Below are positions 1 through 8,766 of a stretch of 64,000 nucleotides of DNA, one piece after another. The position numbers and the translations under genes are program-made. This stretch comes from Knoellia locipacati. GTDB taxonomy: Bacteria; Actinomycetota; Actinomycetes; Actinomycetales; Dermatophilaceae. The DNA lies in assembly GCF_007992835.1 (NCBI RefSeq), contig NZ_BKBA01000011.1, positions 124,001 to 188,000 on the forward strand. The letters are read 5' to 3'. Position 1 is the stretch's first letter, and each line of letters starts with the position of its first letter. Under the pieces are notes generated by a model. It was given only the letters and a program-made list of their open reading frames with translations. It had not been told where the DNA came from and made no database searches.

Positions 1-16
1 CCCACGCCCGCCGGCG

Positions 17-640
17 TCAGGCGGGACGGACCTCGAGGACGCGGAAGCCCTTGCTCGACGCGAGCCGGGCACACGGCATACGCAGCTCTGCCTCGATCCA
101 CCGCTGGAGGCTGTCGGAGCCGAGGTTCTTCTGCACGACGAGGTAGGCCCTTCCGCCCGGTGCCAGCCGAGGCAGCCAGAGCCGGAGCAGATCGTGCAGC
201 GCGGCCTTGCCGATGCGGATCGGGGGGTTGGACCAGATGAGGTCGTATGCCGTCCCGTCCGCGACCGCCTCCGGCGTCACCGCGCGGACGTGGCTCAGAC
301 CCAGGGCCTCGGCGTTGCGGTTGGTGAGGTCCACGCTGCGCTCGTTGACGTCGACCGCGACGACGTCGGCGTGGGTCGACAGCATCCCGAGCGTGAGCGC
401 GATCGGGCCCCATCCGCAGCCGAGGTCGAGGAACCGTCCCGAGGGTGGGGGAGCGGGGACCTCCTCGAAGAGGACCGCCGTGCCCTTGTCGAGTCCTCCG
501 GGGCTGAAGATGCCCGGGGCGACCTCGACGGTCACGCGCCGGCCGGCCAGGGTGACGTCGAGTGGGCGGCGCTCGTCCGGGGTGGCCGGGTTGGCGGTGA
601 AGTAGTGCTCGCGCGAATCCGTTCGCCCCGAGTCGGTCAT
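17..640 (-). CDS. class I SAM-dependent methyltransferase, RsmC-like
   Basis: A 207-residue SAM-dependent methyltransferase of the RsmC/MTS (small-domain) type, a group whose known members methylate guanines of 16S rRNA or other nucleic acid. The SAM-binding glycine motif FLDLGCGWG lies near residue 72, the acidic VDVNERS motif follows, and the catalytic NPP signature (IWSNPPIR) lies near residue 130. NPP motifs are typical of enzymes acting on exocyclic amino groups of bases. The ATG at 640 is chosen because the protein then begins just before the conserved region; the frame stays open far upstream only as antisense to hflX. It is divergent from hflX with about 20 bases between starts. The exact substrate cannot be told. 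Confidence 0.88.
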   Translation of the reverse strand: MTDSGRTDSREHYFTANPATPDERRPLDVTLAGRRVTVEVAPGIFSPGGLDKGTAVLFEEVPAPPPSGRFLDLGCGWGPIALTLGMLSTHADVVAVDVNERSVDLTNRNAEALGLSHVRAVTPEAVADGTAYDLIWSNPPIRIGKAALHDLLRLWLPRLAPGGRAYLVVQKNLGSDSLQRWIEAELRMPCARLASSKGFRVLEVRPA

Positions 641-661
641 AGGTGAGACCCTAGACGGAAC

Positions 662-2143
662 ATGACTGCACGACACGACTACCTTTCCGGCCAGGCCGAG
701 GCCCTCTCCGACGACGCCTTCGACGACGACGGCTTCCTGACCGAGGCCGACGGCGACGAGGCGAAGCCCTCCGCCCTCTACGACGGTGACCAGCTCGAAC
801 GCGAGGAGCGCGCTGCGCTGCGCCGTGTCGCCGGTCTCTCCACCGAGCTCGAGGACGTCACCGAGGTCGAGTACCGCCAGCTCCGTCTCGAGCGGGTCGT
901 CCTCGCGAGCGTGTGGTCCGAGGGGACCCTCGTCGACGCCGAGAACTCGCTGCGCGAGCTCGCCGCGCTCGCCGAGACCGCTGGCGCCGAGGTCCTCGAG
1001 GGCCTCATCCAGCGCCGCCAGAAGCCCGACACCGCGACCTACCTCGGCAAGGGCAAGGCGCAGGAGCTGCGCGACATCGTCGTGAGCGAGGGCGCCGACA
1101 CCGTCATCTGCGACACCGAGCTCGCACCCTCCCAGCGGCGTGCGCTCGAGGACGTCGTCAAGGTCAAGGTCATCGACCGCACCGCCCTCATCCTCGACAT
1201 CTTCGCCCAGCACGCCAAGAGCCGTGAGGGCAAGGCGCAGGTCGAGCTGGCCCAGCTCCAGTACCTCCTGCCGCGCCTGCGCGGCTGGGGTGAGTCGATG
1301 TCGCGCCAGGCCGGTGGCCAGGCGGCCGGCGGCCAGGGCATGGGCTCGCGCGGTCCGGGTGAGACCAAGATCGAGCTCGACCGCCGACGGATCAACACCC
1401 GTGTCGCCAAGCTCAAGCGCGACATCGCGGGGATGAAGACGCACCGCGACACCAAGCGTGGCAGCCGTCGCGCCAACGGCATCCCGAGCGTCGCGATCGC
1501 GGGCTACACCAACGCCGGCAAGTCCTCGATCCTCAACCGGCTCACCGGTGCCGGCGTCCTCGTGCAGAACCAGCTCTTCGCCACGCTCGACCCCACGGTG
1601 CGGCGCAGCGAGACCCCGGACGGGCGCGAGTTCACCTTCGCCGACACCGTCGGGTTCGTCCGCCAGCTGCCCCACCAGCTCGTCGAGGCGTTCCGCTCGA
1701 CCCTCGAGGAGGTGGCCGACTCCGACCTCCTGCTCCACGTCGTCGACGGCGCCCACCCCGACCCCGAGGGCCAGATCTCGGCCGTGCGCTCGGTGCTCGC
1801 CGACGTCGACGCGACCGACGTCAAGGAGATCATCGTCGTCAACAAGGCCGACATTGCCGACCCTGAGGTCGTCGACCGGCTGCTGCGCCACGAGAAGCAC
1901 GCGGTGGCCGTCTCGGCGCGCACCGGTGCCGGTCTCGACGAGCTCCGGGCGCTCATCGCCGACGAGCTCCCGAGCCCCGACATCGACATCGAGGTGCTCC
2001 TGCCCTACGGCCGTGGCGACCTCGTGAGCCGGATCCACGACGAGGGCGAGATCCTCGCGAGCGAGCACGTCGGCGAGGGCACGCGCGTCACCGCGCGGGT
2101 CAACGCCGACCTCGCCGCCGAGCTCACGGCATACCGTTCCTGA
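662..2143 (+). CDS. hflX: GTPase HflX
   Basis: Ribosome-associated GTPase HflX, which binds the 50S subunit and splits stalled or stressed ribosomes. The 493 residues hold an N-terminal HflX domain, a basic linker (residues about 225-260, rich in Gly, Arg and Lys) and a G domain: P-loop GYTNAGKSS near 280, switch DTVGF near 328 followed by the family signature RQLPHQLVEAFRSTLEE, and NKAD near 393. There is an acidic N-terminal extension (residues 14-40, many Asp/Glu), as in other actinobacterial HflX proteins. It starts 22 bases from a divergent methyltransferase and is followed closely by acetyltransferase genes on the same strand. Confidence 0.97.
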   Translation: MTARHDYLSGQAEALSDDAFDDDGFLTEADGDEAKPSALYDGDQLEREERAALRRVAGLSTELEDVTEVEYRQLRLERVVLASVWSEGTLVDAENSLRELAALAETAGAEVLEGLIQRRQKPDTATYLGKGKAQELRDIVVSEGADTVICDTELAPSQRRALEDVVKVKVIDRTALILDIFAQHAKSREGKAQVELAQLQYLLPRLRGWGESMSRQAGGQAAGGQGMGSRGPGETKIELDRRRINTRVAKLKRDIAGMKTHRDTKRGSRRANGIPSVAIAGYTNAGKSSILNRLTGAGVLVQNQLFATLDPTVRRSETPDGREFTFADTVGFVRQLPHQLVEAFRSTLEEVADSDLLLHVVDGAHPDPEGQISAVRSVLADVDATDVKEIIVVNKADIADPEVVDRLLRHEKHAVAVSARTGAGLDELRALIADELPSPDIDIEVLLPYGRGDLVSRIHDEGEILASEHVGEGTRVTARVNADLAAELTAYRS

Positions 2144-2170
2144 GTGATGGCCGACGTCGGGGTGGAAAAG

Positions 2171-2746
2171 ATGTCCCTGCGCGCCCCGACGCTGCTCACC
2201 CGTCGGCTGCGCCTGCGTCCCGTCGTCGCGGGTGACGCCGACGCGCTCTTCGACCTGCTGAGTGACGCCCACGTCCTGCGCTACTGGGACGAGCCGCCGT
2301 GGACCGACCGCGCGTCGGCGTCACGGTTCGTCGAACGCAGTGACGCGCTGGCCCGGTCGGGCAGCGGTGTCCGCCTCGTCGTCGAGCGGCTCCAGGACGG
2401 GGAGTTCCTCGGGTGGCTCAGCCTGACGGGGTGGAACCCCGACTTCCGCAGCGCCTCCCTGGGCTTCGCCTACACCGAGGCGAGCTGGGGTCACGGGCAC
2501 GCGACCGAGGCTGCGAAGGCGCTGCTGGAGTGGGGCTTCGCGACGTGGGACCTCAACCGGGTGCAGGCCGAGGCCGACACCCGCAATGTCCCGTGCGGGA
2601 GGGTCCTCGAGAAGCTCGGCTTCGTGCGGGAGGGGACGCTGCGCGAGGACTGCATCGTCGACGGGGTCGTCTCCGACTCGTGGGTCTACGGGCTGCTGCG
2701 TCGCGACGTGGAGGCCGCCCTCAGTCTTGCGAAAGGTTCGCAATAA
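2171..2746 (+). CDS. GNAT family N-acetyltransferase (RimJ/RimL-like)
   Basis: Acetyl-CoA-dependent N-acetyltransferase of the RimJ/RimL (Acetyltransf_3) type, about 191 residues. The start shows the usual TLLTRRLRLRPVVAGDADALFDL strand-helix pattern, and the acetyl-CoA binding segment is around GHATEAAKALLEWGF; the late NVPCGRVLEKLGFVREGTLR is the classic GNAT motif B. I chose the ATG at 2171 because GGTGGA lies just upstream and the conserved domain begins there. An in-frame GTG at 2144 overlapping the hflX stop and an ATG at 2147 are alternatives. The substrate (ribosomal protein, antibiotic or small amine) is unknown. Confidence 0.85.
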   Translation: MSLRAPTLLTRRLRLRPVVAGDADALFDLLSDAHVLRYWDEPPWTDRASASRFVERSDALARSGSGVRLVVERLQDGEFLGWLSLTGWNPDFRSASLGFAYTEASWGHGHATEAAKALLEWGFATWDLNRVQAEADTRNVPCGRVLEKLGFVREGTLREDCIVDGVVSDSWVYGLLRRDVEAALSLAKGSQ

Positions 2747-2755
2747 GGTGTCCGT

Positions 2756-3817
2756 ATGCCGTCCCCGAACGTCGTCGAGACCACCCGCCTGATCCTCCGG
2801 CCACCGACCGAGGCGGACCGCGACGCCTGGGTGCAGCTGCACCGCGACCCCCGGACCTACTGGCACGCCCCGCACGCGATGTCGCAGACCGACGACGACG
2901 CGGCGGCCTTCCTCGAGCGGACGCTGGCGCACTGGGACGAGCACGGCTTCGGTCTCTGGCTGGCGCTGGACAAGGTCACCCGCGAGGTCGTCGGCGTGTG
3001 CGGGCTCAAGGACGTCGAGGGTGCCTTCCTCAACCTCTACTACCGGCTCGTCTTCGTGGGGCTCGGGCACGGTCTGGGGCGCGAGATGTCGCGCGCCTCG
3101 GCCGCACACGCGCTCGAGTTCCTGCCCGCCCTCCCGGTGCGCGCGCTCGTCAAGGAGGTCAACATCCCGTCGGTGCGGACCGCTCTCGGCACCGGCTTCG
3201 AGCGGGTCGGCACCAGGGTGCTGCACGACGACCTGCCGGACGAGCCGCCGTCGACCGTGTTCGAGTCGCCCCGGGTCGAGGCGGTGACGACGTTCGACGC
3301 CGCCGCCCGCGAGCAGGTCCTCGACCTCTGGGTGCGTACCAATGACGCCGGCGGCTCGGTCGGCTTCCTCCCCGGCGCACCCCGCGACTCTGTCGACGCG
3401 GCGCTGCGGGCGCACGAGGACTCGATGGCGGCAGGCTCGACCGTCGCCGTCCTGCTCCGCTCCGCCGTCGACGCCCGGGTCCTCGGGACGTCCTTCCTCG
3501 AGCGGGGGTCGAACCCGCTGCTCGACCACACCCGCACCGTCTACCGGGTCATGACCGATCCCGACCGGCGCGGCCAGAACCTCGGCCGGCTCCTCATGGC
3601 CGCCACCCACCGCGTCGCCCGCGAAGCCGGAGTCGAGATCCTCAGCCTGGGGGTGCGCAGCGGCAGCGGGCTGTCGAGGTTCTACGGCTCGTGCGGCTAC
3701 GTGGAGGCGGGGCGTGTGCTCGGTGCCATCCGCGTCGCGCCCGGTGAGGAGCGCGACGACATCACGCTGACCCGCCGGCTCGACGACCGCACCCTCATCC
3801 CCGACCTGCGCGGCTGA
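2756..3817 (+). CDS. tandem GNAT acetyltransferase (two domains)
   Basis: A 353-residue protein made of two GNAT folds. Residues 1-160 form an Acetyltransf_3-like domain (VVETTRLILRPPTEADRDAW ... VNIPSVRTALGTGFERVG). Residues about 185-340 form a second, Acetyltransf_1-like domain with the acetyl-CoA loop DPDRRGQNLGRLLMAATH and the closing RFYGSCGYVEAG. The ATG at 2756 sits 9 bases after the previous stop with AAGGTG as ribosome-binding site, so the two acetyltransferases are probably co-transcribed and may be related by duplication. The ATG itself lies in a copy of the GTATGCCG octamer. Substrates are unknown. Confidence 0.82.
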   Translation: MPSPNVVETTRLILRPPTEADRDAWVQLHRDPRTYWHAPHAMSQTDDDAAAFLERTLAHWDEHGFGLWLALDKVTREVVGVCGLKDVEGAFLNLYYRLVFVGLGHGLGREMSRASAAHALEFLPALPVRALVKEVNIPSVRTALGTGFERVGTRVLHDDLPDEPPSTVFESPRVEAVTTFDAAAREQVLDLWVRTNDAGGSVGFLPGAPRDSVDAALRAHEDSMAAGSTVAVLLRSAVDARVLGTSFLERGSNPLLDHTRTVYRVMTDPDRRGQNLGRLLMAATHRVAREAGVEILSLGVRSGSGLSRFYGSCGYVEAGRVLGAIRVAPGEERDDITLTRRLDDRTLIPDLRG

Positions 3818-3875
3818 GGGCGCCTCCGTCGCTTTTCGTCGCGATGGGGTGCAAGGGGTCGGAATCGAGTCAGGA

Positions 3876-4220
3876 TCAGCTGGGTGGCGGCCGCTCGGCG
3901 TCGTCCGTCAGGTTGGCGATGCCGGTTGCGGTCACCAGGCACAGCCGCTGGACGTCGATGCTCGTGACGTAGTCCTCGACACGGTCGAGGAAGTATCGGG
4001 TCGTGGGCTGCGACTCGTGCTCGGCGAGGGCGTCTTCGCTGCTGTAGAGCTCGTAGAAGATGCGGACGTCGGGCTCGCCGTCGAGCGTGTGCACCGCGTA
4101 GGCCAACGTGCGGGGCTCGTTGTCGGCGATACCCGCCACGGTGTCGCGCATCAGTGCGTCGAAGGCCTCGGCCCGGCCGGGCCTGAGCGCGAACCGGACC
4201 ACCAAGCCGAACTGGGACAT
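3876..4220 (-). CDS. antibiotic-biosynthesis-monooxygenase (ABM) fold protein
   Basis: A small (114 residue) ferredoxin-like dimeric alpha+beta barrel protein of the ABM/YgiN type: VVRFALRPGRAEAFDALMRDTVAGI, then EPRTLAYAVH, then VRIFYELYSSEDALAEHESQPTTRYFLDRV. Such proteins act as cofactor-free monooxygenases, quinol monooxygenases or heme-degrading enzymes; the sequence does not decide between these. The ATG at 4220 is well supported by the strong Shine-Dalgarno GGAGGTGCGC directly upstream. The reading frame also extends upstream to 4253, without a better site. Confidence 0.8.
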   Translation of the reverse strand: MSQFGLVVRFALRPGRAEAFDALMRDTVAGIADNEPRTLAYAVHTLDGEPDVRIFYELYSSEDALAEHESQPTTRYFLDRVEDYVTSIDVQRLCLVTATGIANLTDDAERPPPS

Positions 4221-4253
4221 GCGCACCTCCTCGGTAAAAGCTGACTCTCCCAC

Positions 4254-4341
4254 GCCGTGGCACTGCGAACATGCTGAAGAGGGAGACCGCCAAGCCGGGA
4301 GCAGAGATCAGCGCTACGAGCACCCGCGCGATCCGCGGCAT
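4254..4341 (-). pseudogene. possible truncated start of a small membrane protein
   Basis: Ten bases downstream of the stop of the hypothetical gene ending at 4351 there is a good ribosome-binding site (TAAGGA, six-base spacing) and an ATG at 4341. It opens a typical membrane or signal segment (MPRIARVLVALISAPGLAV...). After about 30 residues the frame runs into the start of the ABM gene in a different phase, where the translation stops looking like protein although it stays open to 3697. I read this as the 5' remnant of a gene cut off at the edge of the accessory islet, or a tiny membrane peptide. The end coordinate only marks where it stops looking protein-like. Confidence 0.3.
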
Positions 4342-4350
4342 GAGCAGTCC

Positions 4351-4857
4351 TTAGCTGAAGAGGCGCCTCAGACGAGTATCTGTGTGTGCCACGAGCTCAG
4401 GGGTCACTGTGCCTACTCCGCCCGACGCCAACCAGTCAGCCCAAACCTCGTCCAAGGCTTCTTGAGCGGTCGCGTACGTTGGCGGTGGACGAAGCAGCCA
4501 GATTCGGCCAGCAGGGCGCGGAGGGAGACCCACATCGTGCAGTAGAGCGTTGATGTCGGCTTCCAGCTCGGCGTACTCAGCCGTGGTCCACGGCAGACGC
4601 TCGGTGCGCCCGTCGCTCCAGGCCCTCGTCATGTGTCTGACCCGAACATCGCGGACCCAACTTCGCTCCCGCGCGGGCCAGATCGCTGGGATGAAGCACC
4701 ACAACGGCGCCTCATGCGCCGGCCGGAAGCCCGAGGAACGTGCGGCTTGGACCTCCAGAACGTCCTCAACCGAATCCGAATAGACAGGCTCCCACGGCAG
4801 GCCGCTCGACCCGAAGGACCCCTCAGGATCGTCCACGCCCCAGTCAGGTTCCACCAT
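4351..4857 (-). CDS. hypothetical protein, accessory
   Basis: A 168-residue soluble protein that I do not recognise. It has many Trp and Pro residues and an acidic tone: LPWEPVYSDSVEDVLEVQ near the start, then WTTAEYAELEADINALLHDVGLPPRP in the middle. No membrane segment or catalytic motif is evident. Base composition is clearly less GC-rich than the neighbours, and codons such as TCT, AAT and CGA appear that the core genes avoid, suggesting transfer. It is divergent from the leucine-rich-repeat gene starting near 4997. The ribosome-binding site is weak (AAAGATCTC), so the ATG at 4857 is only the longest sensible start. Confidence 0.6.
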   Translation of the reverse strand: MVEPDWGVDDPEGSFGSSGLPWEPVYSDSVEDVLEVQAARSSGFRPAHEAPLWCFIPAIWPARERSWVRDVRVRHMTRAWSDGRTERLPWTTAEYAELEADINALLHDVGLPPRPAGRIWLLRPPPTYATAQEALDEVWADWLASGGVGTVTPELVAHTDTRLRRLFS

Positions 4858-4996
4858 GGCGAGATCTTTCCACGCGCAGAGGTTGCGACAGGCCCATGGG
4901 AAGGATGCTGACGCTTCGTTGCACCGGAATGCGGCAGAAGCGGATGTTCGGGCTGCTCACAGCGGATGTCGCTTGCGGCCCAGCGCCGCACAAGTC

Positions 4997-5884
4997 ATGG
5001 ATGATGCACACGTGAGTTCGGGATATGTGGTCACTGAGGACGTCGCCGGTCGAGTCGACTTCGACGTCCGAGCCGAATGGTCCCCCGTCTTGCGAGATGC
5101 CTTCATGGGAAGCGGTGCAGACGGGCTGATCGCCAACTACGCTCGCGGCTTCTCCGGAAGAGATATCAACTTCGTCCGCGATCTGCCCCTCCGCCGACTC
5201 AACATCTTGGATCGCGGGATCTCCGATCTGACGCCCATTCACGACCTCGGCGGCAGCCTTGAAGAGTTACGCGTTCAGTCAGCACCCGGCTCCCACATCG
5301 ATCTCGCACTGCTCCCTGGTTTGAAGGTCCTGTCCTGCGCGTGGGCGCAAGTATCGAGTTCGATCGACCGGGCTGAACATCTCGAGGAGCTTTTCCTCAG
5401 CCCCTACGCCGAAGCGGACCTCTTACCCCTCAAGCATCTGACCTCATTGCGAACGCTTGGGATGAAGCAAAGACCACGTGTGCGCTCGCTGGACGGCGTC
5501 GAGGCCATGCCGTGGCTAGCCCGTCTCGGAATCTATGGCGCACCTCTAGAAGACATCTCAGCCCTGCGCCGCCTAAGTTCACCCGTCCTCAGCCGACTCG
5601 ACCTTGCCTCGTGCCCTCGCTTAGCCTCACTAACGGACCTCAGCGCACTCATAGGCCTGCGAGAGCTTGACGTGAGCGAGAGCGGCAGTCTCGACAGCCT
5701 CCTCCCGATTGGCGGGCTGGCACGCCTCGAGCGGCTCTACCTGTACGGCTCGACCACCATCGCCGATGGAGATCTAACGCCTCTTCTGTCCATGACTCAC
5801 ATGCGTGACCTACGCATGATGAACCGCCGCCACTACCGCCCGACGGTCGACGGCGTACGCATGCGACTTGGTCTGAGCGAATAG
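4997..5884 (+). CDS. leucine-rich repeat protein
   Basis: About 295 residues dominated by leucine-rich repeats of about 22-25 residues: LRRLNILDRGISDLTPIHDL, LEELRVQ, LKVLSCAWAQ, LEELFLSPYAEADLLPLKHL, LRTLGMKQ, LARLGIYGAPLEDISALRRL, LSRLDLASCPRLASLTDLSAL, LRELDVSESGSLDSLLPIGGL and LERLYLYGSTTI. Such solenoids bind other proteins. There is no signal peptide or anchor, so it should be cytoplasmic. Base composition is AT-richer than the surrounding core genes, in line with recent acquisition. The ATG at 4997 is preferred; a GTG at 5012 is possible. It may belong functionally with the divergent hypothetical gene at 4351-4857. Confidence 0.72.
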   Translation: MDDAHVSSGYVVTEDVAGRVDFDVRAEWSPVLRDAFMGSGADGLIANYARGFSGRDINFVRDLPLRRLNILDRGISDLTPIHDLGGSLEELRVQSAPGSHIDLALLPGLKVLSCAWAQVSSSIDRAEHLEELFLSPYAEADLLPLKHLTSLRTLGMKQRPRVRSLDGVEAMPWLARLGIYGAPLEDISALRRLSSPVLSRLDLASCPRLASLTDLSALIGLRELDVSESGSLDSLLPIGGLARLERLYLYGSTTIADGDLTPLLSMTHMRDLRMMNRRHYRPTVDGVRMRLGLSE

Positions 5885-6118
5885 CAACACCTCCTCCTCG
5901 ACGGCAGTGCAACGCCCCCAAAGGCAGTTCAGGCCATCCGAGACACCGCCGATGCATTTACCGGAACTCGGCAGATCCGGACGTTCGCTGCCAGATGGCG
6001 CCTCTCCAGCGGCTGGCGTAGCGGACCATGCGCTGCTTTACGGCGTGGGGCGCTCGGAGCCACATATGGACCCGAGCACCCGCACCTTCGCGCAGAGGTC
6101 TCCGTGCATCCGGGTTGG

Positions 6119-8713
6119 TCAGAGCCGCCGAACAGCAGTGGCGGCGATGACGAGCTCGCCCGAGGCGTCGCTGGCGTCGAGGTCGACGACGGCCTCGATG
6201 CCCCAGTCGCGGTCGTCCGCCGGGTCGGCGAGGACCTGGCGGACGCGCCAGATGCGGTGCTCGCTCTCGTCGTCGAGGCCCGGGACGACGTCGGTGGCGG
6301 GCTCCACCTGGAGCAGCTCAGGACCGCGGGCGTCGGCATCGGTGCCGATGGTGCCGTGCTCGTCCCAGTAGGCGCCGAGTGCGACGTCCCAGGCGTCGAG
6401 GTCCATGACGCGGGTGCGACCGTCCTCGGGGACGGCGGCCGAGTCGGCCTCGAGCCGGGCGAGCGCCTCGATGTCGTCACGCTCGGCGAGCTCGACCCGT
6501 CGCCACATGGCCTGGCGCACCATCGCGCGAAAAGCCCTGTCGTTGGCCGTGATCGGGCGCGGCGGGGGTGGGGCATCGCCGTGGGCAGCGGCCGCGTTGC
6601 GCACCGACTCGGGATCGGTGAGGGCGGCCCACTCGTCGATGAGGGAGGAGTCGGTCTGGCGGATCGTCTCGCCCAGCCACTCGATGATGGTGTCGAGCTC
6701 CTCGCCGCGGTGCACCTCGGGCACGGTCTGGCGCAGCGTCCGGTAGGCGTCGGAGAGGTAGCGCAGCACGACACCCTCGGAGCGGGTGAGCCCGTAGCGG
6801 CGGATGAGGTCGCCGAAGCTCATCGCCTGCTCCCACATCTCGCGCACGATGCTCTTGGGGTCCAGGGCCTCGTCCGGCAGCCACGGGTGCGTCTGCCGGT
6901 AGGTCTCGTAGGCCGGCTCGAGCATGTCGAGGAGCGGCCGGGGCCAGGTGATCTCTTCGACGATGGCGGTGCGCTCGTCGTACTCAACACCCTCGGCCTT
7001 GAGCTCGGCGATCCGCTCGCCCCGTGCCGCCCACTGCTGGGCCCGCAGCACCGGGCGCGGCGAGTCGAGGACGGCCTCGACCACGGAGACGACGTCGAGG
7101 GCGTGGGTGGGGGAGTCGGGGTCGAGGAGGTCGAGCGCCGCGAGGGCGAAGTGTGCCAGCGGCTGGTTGAGCGCGAAGTCGGCCGGCAGGTCCACCGTGA
7201 GCTCGACGGTGCGCCCGTCGGCGGCAGGCTCGGGCAGGCGCACGACCACCCCGGAGTCGAGAAGCGACCGCCCCAGCCGGATCGCCCGTCGGGCCAGCTT
7301 GGCCTGACCGACCAGGGACTCGTGGTTGTCGCGGACGAGGCGGCTCACGGCGGCCACGGGGTCACCGGGTCGGGCGATGAGGTTGAGGATCATCGCGTTG
7401 TCGATGCGCATCTTCGACGTCAGCGGCTCGGGCTCACTCGCGACGAGCTTGTCGAAGGTCTGCTCGGTCCAGACGATCGACCCCTCGGGCGGCTTGCGGC
7501 GCTGGACCTTGCGGAGCTTCTTGGGGTCGTCGCCGGCCTTGGCGATGTTGCGCTCGTTCTCGATGACGTGCGGCGGCGCCTGGACGATGACCGAGCCACT
7601 CGTGTCGAACCCCGCGCGGCCGGCGCGGCCGGCGATCTGGTGGAACTCGCGCGACCGGAACACCCGGTCCCGCTGCCCGTCGAACTTCGCGAGCCCGGTG
7701 AACAGCACCGTCCGGATGGGGACGTTGATGCCCACGCCGAGGGTGTCCGTGCCGGCGATGACCTTGAGCAGTCCGGCCTGCGCGAGCTGCTCGACGATCC
7801 GCCGGTAGCGGGGGAGCAGCCCGGCGTGGTGCACGCCGATGCCCCGGCGCAGCAGCCCGGACAGCGTCTTGCCGAAGCCGGCGGCGAACCGCACCGGAGC
7901 CAGCCGTTCGGCGATTGCGGACTTCTCCTCCGGCGTGAGCAGCTTGAGGGTGATGAGCGAGGCGGCGTGCTCGGCAGCGAGCTGCTGGGTGGGGTGCACG
8001 ACGTAGACCGGCGCCTGGTGGGTCGTGACGATCTCCTCGACCATCTCGGCGAGCGGCGTGAGCGACCACGTGAACGACAGCGGCACGGGGCGCTCGGCGG
8101 TGGTCACGAGGGCGACGTCGCGGCCCGTGCGGCGCTCGAGGTCCTCGCTGATCGTGCTCATGTCGCCGAGCGTGGCCGACATGAGCAGGAACTGTGCCTG
8201 CGGCAGCTCGAGCAGCGGCACCTGCCAGGCCCAGCCGCGCTGGCCGTCGGCGTAGTAGTGGAACTCGTCCATGACGACGAGCCCGACGTCGGCCGACGAG
8301 CCCTCCCGCAGGGCGATGTTTGCGAGCACCTCGGCGGTGCAGCAGATGATGGGGGCGTCGGCGTTGACGGCGGCGTCGCCCGTGAGGAGGCCGACGTTCT
8401 CGGCGCCGAAGACGTCGCAGAGCGCGAAGAACTTCTCGTTGACGAGGGCCTTGATCGGCGCGGTGTAGAAGCTGACGCGGTCACCGGCGAGGGCGGCGAA
8501 GTGGGCGGCGACCCCGACGAGCGACTTGCCGGACCCGGTCGGGGTGGCCAGCACGACGTTGCGTCCCGACACCACCTCGATGACGGCCTCGTCCTGGTGG
8601 GGGTACAACGCGATCCCGGACTCCTCCGCCCAGGCCGCGAAGACGGCATACAGGGTGTCGGGATCGGTCGTGACGGACGTCAGGGCGCGCTCGGCCAGCG
8701 GGTGCGAGGTCAT
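6119..8713 (-). CDS. Ski2-like DEAD/DEAH-box RNA helicase with DUF3516-type C-terminus
   Basis: An 864-residue superfamily 2 helicase, HelY/Mtr4-like. The Walker A motif TPTGSGKS is near residue 55, the Walker B motif VMDEFHYY (DEFH instead of the usual DEVH) near 146, SATLGD near 178, and motif VI QIAGRAGRAGF near 360. The large C-terminal part (about residues 400-864) matches the actinobacterial DUF3516 type of helicase. It probably unwinds RNA during decay or ribosome assembly. The ATG at 8713 is chosen from the ribosome-binding site GGGAGGATG upstream; an in-frame extension to 8830 would overlap the divergent glucosidase gene. It ends at the right edge of the accessory islet. Confidence 0.88.
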   Translation of the reverse strand: MTSHPLAERALTSVTTDPDTLYAVFAAWAEESGIALYPHQDEAVIEVVSGRNVVLATPTGSGKSLVGVAAHFAALAGDRVSFYTAPIKALVNEKFFALCDVFGAENVGLLTGDAAVNADAPIICCTAEVLANIALREGSSADVGLVVMDEFHYYADGQRGWAWQVPLLELPQAQFLLMSATLGDMSTISEDLERRTGRDVALVTTAERPVPLSFTWSLTPLAEMVEEIVTTHQAPVYVVHPTQQLAAEHAASLITLKLLTPEEKSAIAERLAPVRFAAGFGKTLSGLLRRGIGVHHAGLLPRYRRIVEQLAQAGLLKVIAGTDTLGVGINVPIRTVLFTGLAKFDGQRDRVFRSREFHQIAGRAGRAGFDTSGSVIVQAPPHVIENERNIAKAGDDPKKLRKVQRRKPPEGSIVWTEQTFDKLVASEPEPLTSKMRIDNAMILNLIARPGDPVAAVSRLVRDNHESLVGQAKLARRAIRLGRSLLDSGVVVRLPEPAADGRTVELTVDLPADFALNQPLAHFALAALDLLDPDSPTHALDVVSVVEAVLDSPRPVLRAQQWAARGERIAELKAEGVEYDERTAIVEEITWPRPLLDMLEPAYETYRQTHPWLPDEALDPKSIVREMWEQAMSFGDLIRRYGLTRSEGVVLRYLSDAYRTLRQTVPEVHRGEELDTIIEWLGETIRQTDSSLIDEWAALTDPESVRNAAAAHGDAPPPPRPITANDRAFRAMVRQAMWRRVELAERDDIEALARLEADSAAVPEDGRTRVMDLDAWDVALGAYWDEHGTIGTDADARGPELLQVEPATDVVPGLDDESEHRIWRVRQVLADPADDRDWGIEAVVDLDASDASGELVIAATAVRRL

Positions 8714-8766
8714 TGCCGTGCATCCTCCCACCTCCTCGGACCGGACCTGCGTGCCACAGTGTGGGC

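Noticed and set aside
3836-3870. Terminal-arm-like tRNA sequence (GGTCGGAATCGAGTC) between the GNAT and ABM genes
   Set aside because: No acceptor or anticodon stem can be drawn around it.
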